This document shows positions 48,554 through 49,228 of a stretch of 49,228 nt of DNA, one piece after another. The notes beneath the pieces were generated by a model. It saw only the letters and a list, made by a program, of their open reading frames with translations. It made no database searches and was not told the DNA's origin. The position numbers and the translations under genes are program-made. Position 1 is the stretch's first letter; the number at the start of each line of letters is the position of its first letter. The stretch spans positions 1-49,228 of the forward strand of contig JAFAOG010000220.1 in NCBI GenBank assembly GCA_019237945.1. The letters run 5' to 3'. The DNA comes from Deltaproteobacteria bacterium. Lineage in GTDB: Bacteria > Myxococcota_A > Polyangia > Haliangiales > Haliangiaceae.

Positions 48554-49228
48554 GTGACGACACGTTCCAGCGTTCGAAGCAGTGACCTCGTCGCGAAGAC
48601 GGCGGCGATCGCATCGGAGGTCGCCGCGAAGCACGCCGGCGATGTCGACCAGAAGAGCCGGTTCCCGCACGAGACGTTCGCGGCGCTCAAGCAAGCGCGG
48701 CTGCTCTCGGCGGCGGTGCCCGCGGCGCTCGGAGGCCACGGCGCCGGCATGCTCGAGCTCGGGCATCAGTGCGCGGCGCTGTCGGGCGCGTGCGGCTCGT
48801 CGGGCATGGTCCTCGCGATGCACCACATCCAGGTCGCGTGCATCGCGCGGCACGCGGCGGACTCGCCGTACTTCCAGCGCTACATGCGCGAGGCGCTCGT
48901 CGAGCGGCAGGATGTGATCGCGTCGATCACGTCGGAGAACGGCACGTTCGGTGACACGCGCAGCTCGATCTGCGCCGTCGAGGTCACGGGCGATCAGATG
49001 AAGCTCGAGAAGGACGCGACGACGGTGTCGTACGGCGCGCACGCCGATGCGCAGCTCGTGACGTGCCGGCGCGCGGCCGATGCGGCGCAGAGCGATCAGG
49101 TGCTCGTGCTGTTCGAGAAGGGCCAGTACGCGCTCACCGACATCGGCGTGTGGGACACGATGGGCATGCGCGGCACGTGCAGCCCGGGCGCGAAGTTCGC
49201 GGGGCACGGTGCCGCGGCGCAGATCGTG
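48554..49228 (+). CDS. Acyl-CoA dehydrogenase family protein, 3' end outside window
   Basis: The frame is open from GTG 48554 to the last base (225 codons). It has no ATG near the start. The N-terminal helical domain includes FPHETFAALKQARLLSAAVP and LSGACGSSGMVLAMHHIQV. The middle-domain start reads SITSENGTFGDTRSSICAVE, resembling the FAD-binding A-x-T-E-x-G-x-G-D-x-R pattern of acyl-CoA dehydrogenases (and DszC-like flavin monooxygenases, which share the fold). The catalytic C-terminal domain is not in view, so dehydrogenase versus monooxygenase cannot be settled. Preceded by 12 nt after the kinase stop. Confidence 0.85.
   Translation, partial: MTTRSSVRSSDLVAKTAAIASEVAAKHAGDVDQKSRFPHETFAALKQARLLSAAVPAALGGHGAGMLELGHQCAALSGACGSSGMVLAMHHIQVACIARHAADSPYFQRYMREALVERQDVIASITSENGTFGDTRSSICAVEVTGDQMKLEKDATTVSYGAHADAQLVTCRRAADAAQSDQVLVLFEKGQYALTDIGVWDTMGMRGTCSPGAKFAGHGAAAQIV

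Noticed and set aside
47939..49207. A 422-codon minus-strand open frame at the window end
   Set aside because: The plus strand encodes the kinase TPR tail and an acyl-CoA dehydrogenase; this frame is His/Arg-rich shadow.
1..49228. tRNA, rRNA, riboswitch, CRISPR or insertion sequence
   Set aside because: No tRNA-like cloverleaf, spaced direct repeats, transposase motifs or terminal inverted repeats were seen; gaps between genes are under 200 nt. A covariance-model scan was not possible here.

Overview
This 49 kb window is very GC-rich, tightly packed DNA. It reads as a chromosomal segment of a myxobacterium-like organism (phylum Myxococcota; a Kofleriaceae/Haliangium-type genome is my best guess). 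That placement is inferred from the many lipoproteins with Asp/Ala/Pro-rich linkers just after the lipidated Cys, the multi-domain soluble hybrid histidine kinases, the Ser/Thr kinase fused to TPRs and the RCC1-repeat lipoprotein. No rRNA, tRNA, CRISPR array, transposase or phage gene is visible. 38 protein genes are supported, two of them cut by the window edges. No stretch over 300 bases lacks a gene.

Layout. 1-2.6 kb: two tandem paralogous Cys-rich lipoproteins separated by a long perfect hairpin, then a small lipoprotein. 2.6-7.5 kb: three polytopic membrane proteins of glycosyltransferase-C/GT39 type, one with a TPR tail. 7.5-11.8 kb (minus): a beta-propeller lipoprotein with a CxxCH motif, a lipoprotein made of three parvulin domains, and a phosphoesterase lipoprotein. 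11.8-15.6 kb: an ethanolamine-type permease facing a dimethylglycine/sarcosine dehydrogenase-like flavoenzyme. 15.6-18.7 kb: a paralogous lipoprotein pair, a lipoprotein that I suspect is a caspase-fold (clan CD) protease, and YaeQ. 18.9-22.6 kb: a membrane/coiled-coil protein, a Baeyer-Villiger-type monooxygenase behind a perfect operator-like palindrome, a Thr-rich secreted protein and a TlpA-like thioredoxin lipoprotein. 22.6-27.7 kb: two orphan hybrid histidine kinases.

27.7-36.1 kb holds a complete reductive pyrimidine degradation route. A minus-strand operon of four genes, each overlapping the next by 1-4 nt, encodes a PreA-like dihydropyrimidine dehydrogenase, beta-ureidopropionase, dihydropyrimidinase and an omega-amino-acid aminotransferase. 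A (methyl)malonate-semialdehyde dehydrogenase lies nearby, and an NCS1 nucleobase/hydantoin-type transporter is found at 40.6-42.1 kb. Together they would take uracil/thymine to acetyl-/propionyl-CoA. The PreA protein lacks the ferredoxin domain and no PreT is present, so its electron partner is unknown.

38.3-40.6 kb: three successive degenerate Ser/Thr kinase homologues that have lost the catalytic Asp, here called a pseudokinase cluster. 42.2-46.2 kb: an SDR epimerase-like gene, a large-subunit catalase (KatE/HPII type) and a ferritin-like gene. 46.2-49.2 kb: an intact Ser/Thr kinase with TolB-N-like and TPR regions, and the start of an acyl-CoA dehydrogenase.

Two architectural trends run through the window. 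All seven convergent gene pairs have stop codons that abut or overlap. Several genes have a TAnnnT-like -10 element only 6-10 nt from the start codon, including two divergent pairs whose -10 boxes form a palindrome, suggesting leaderless or nearly leaderless transcripts.
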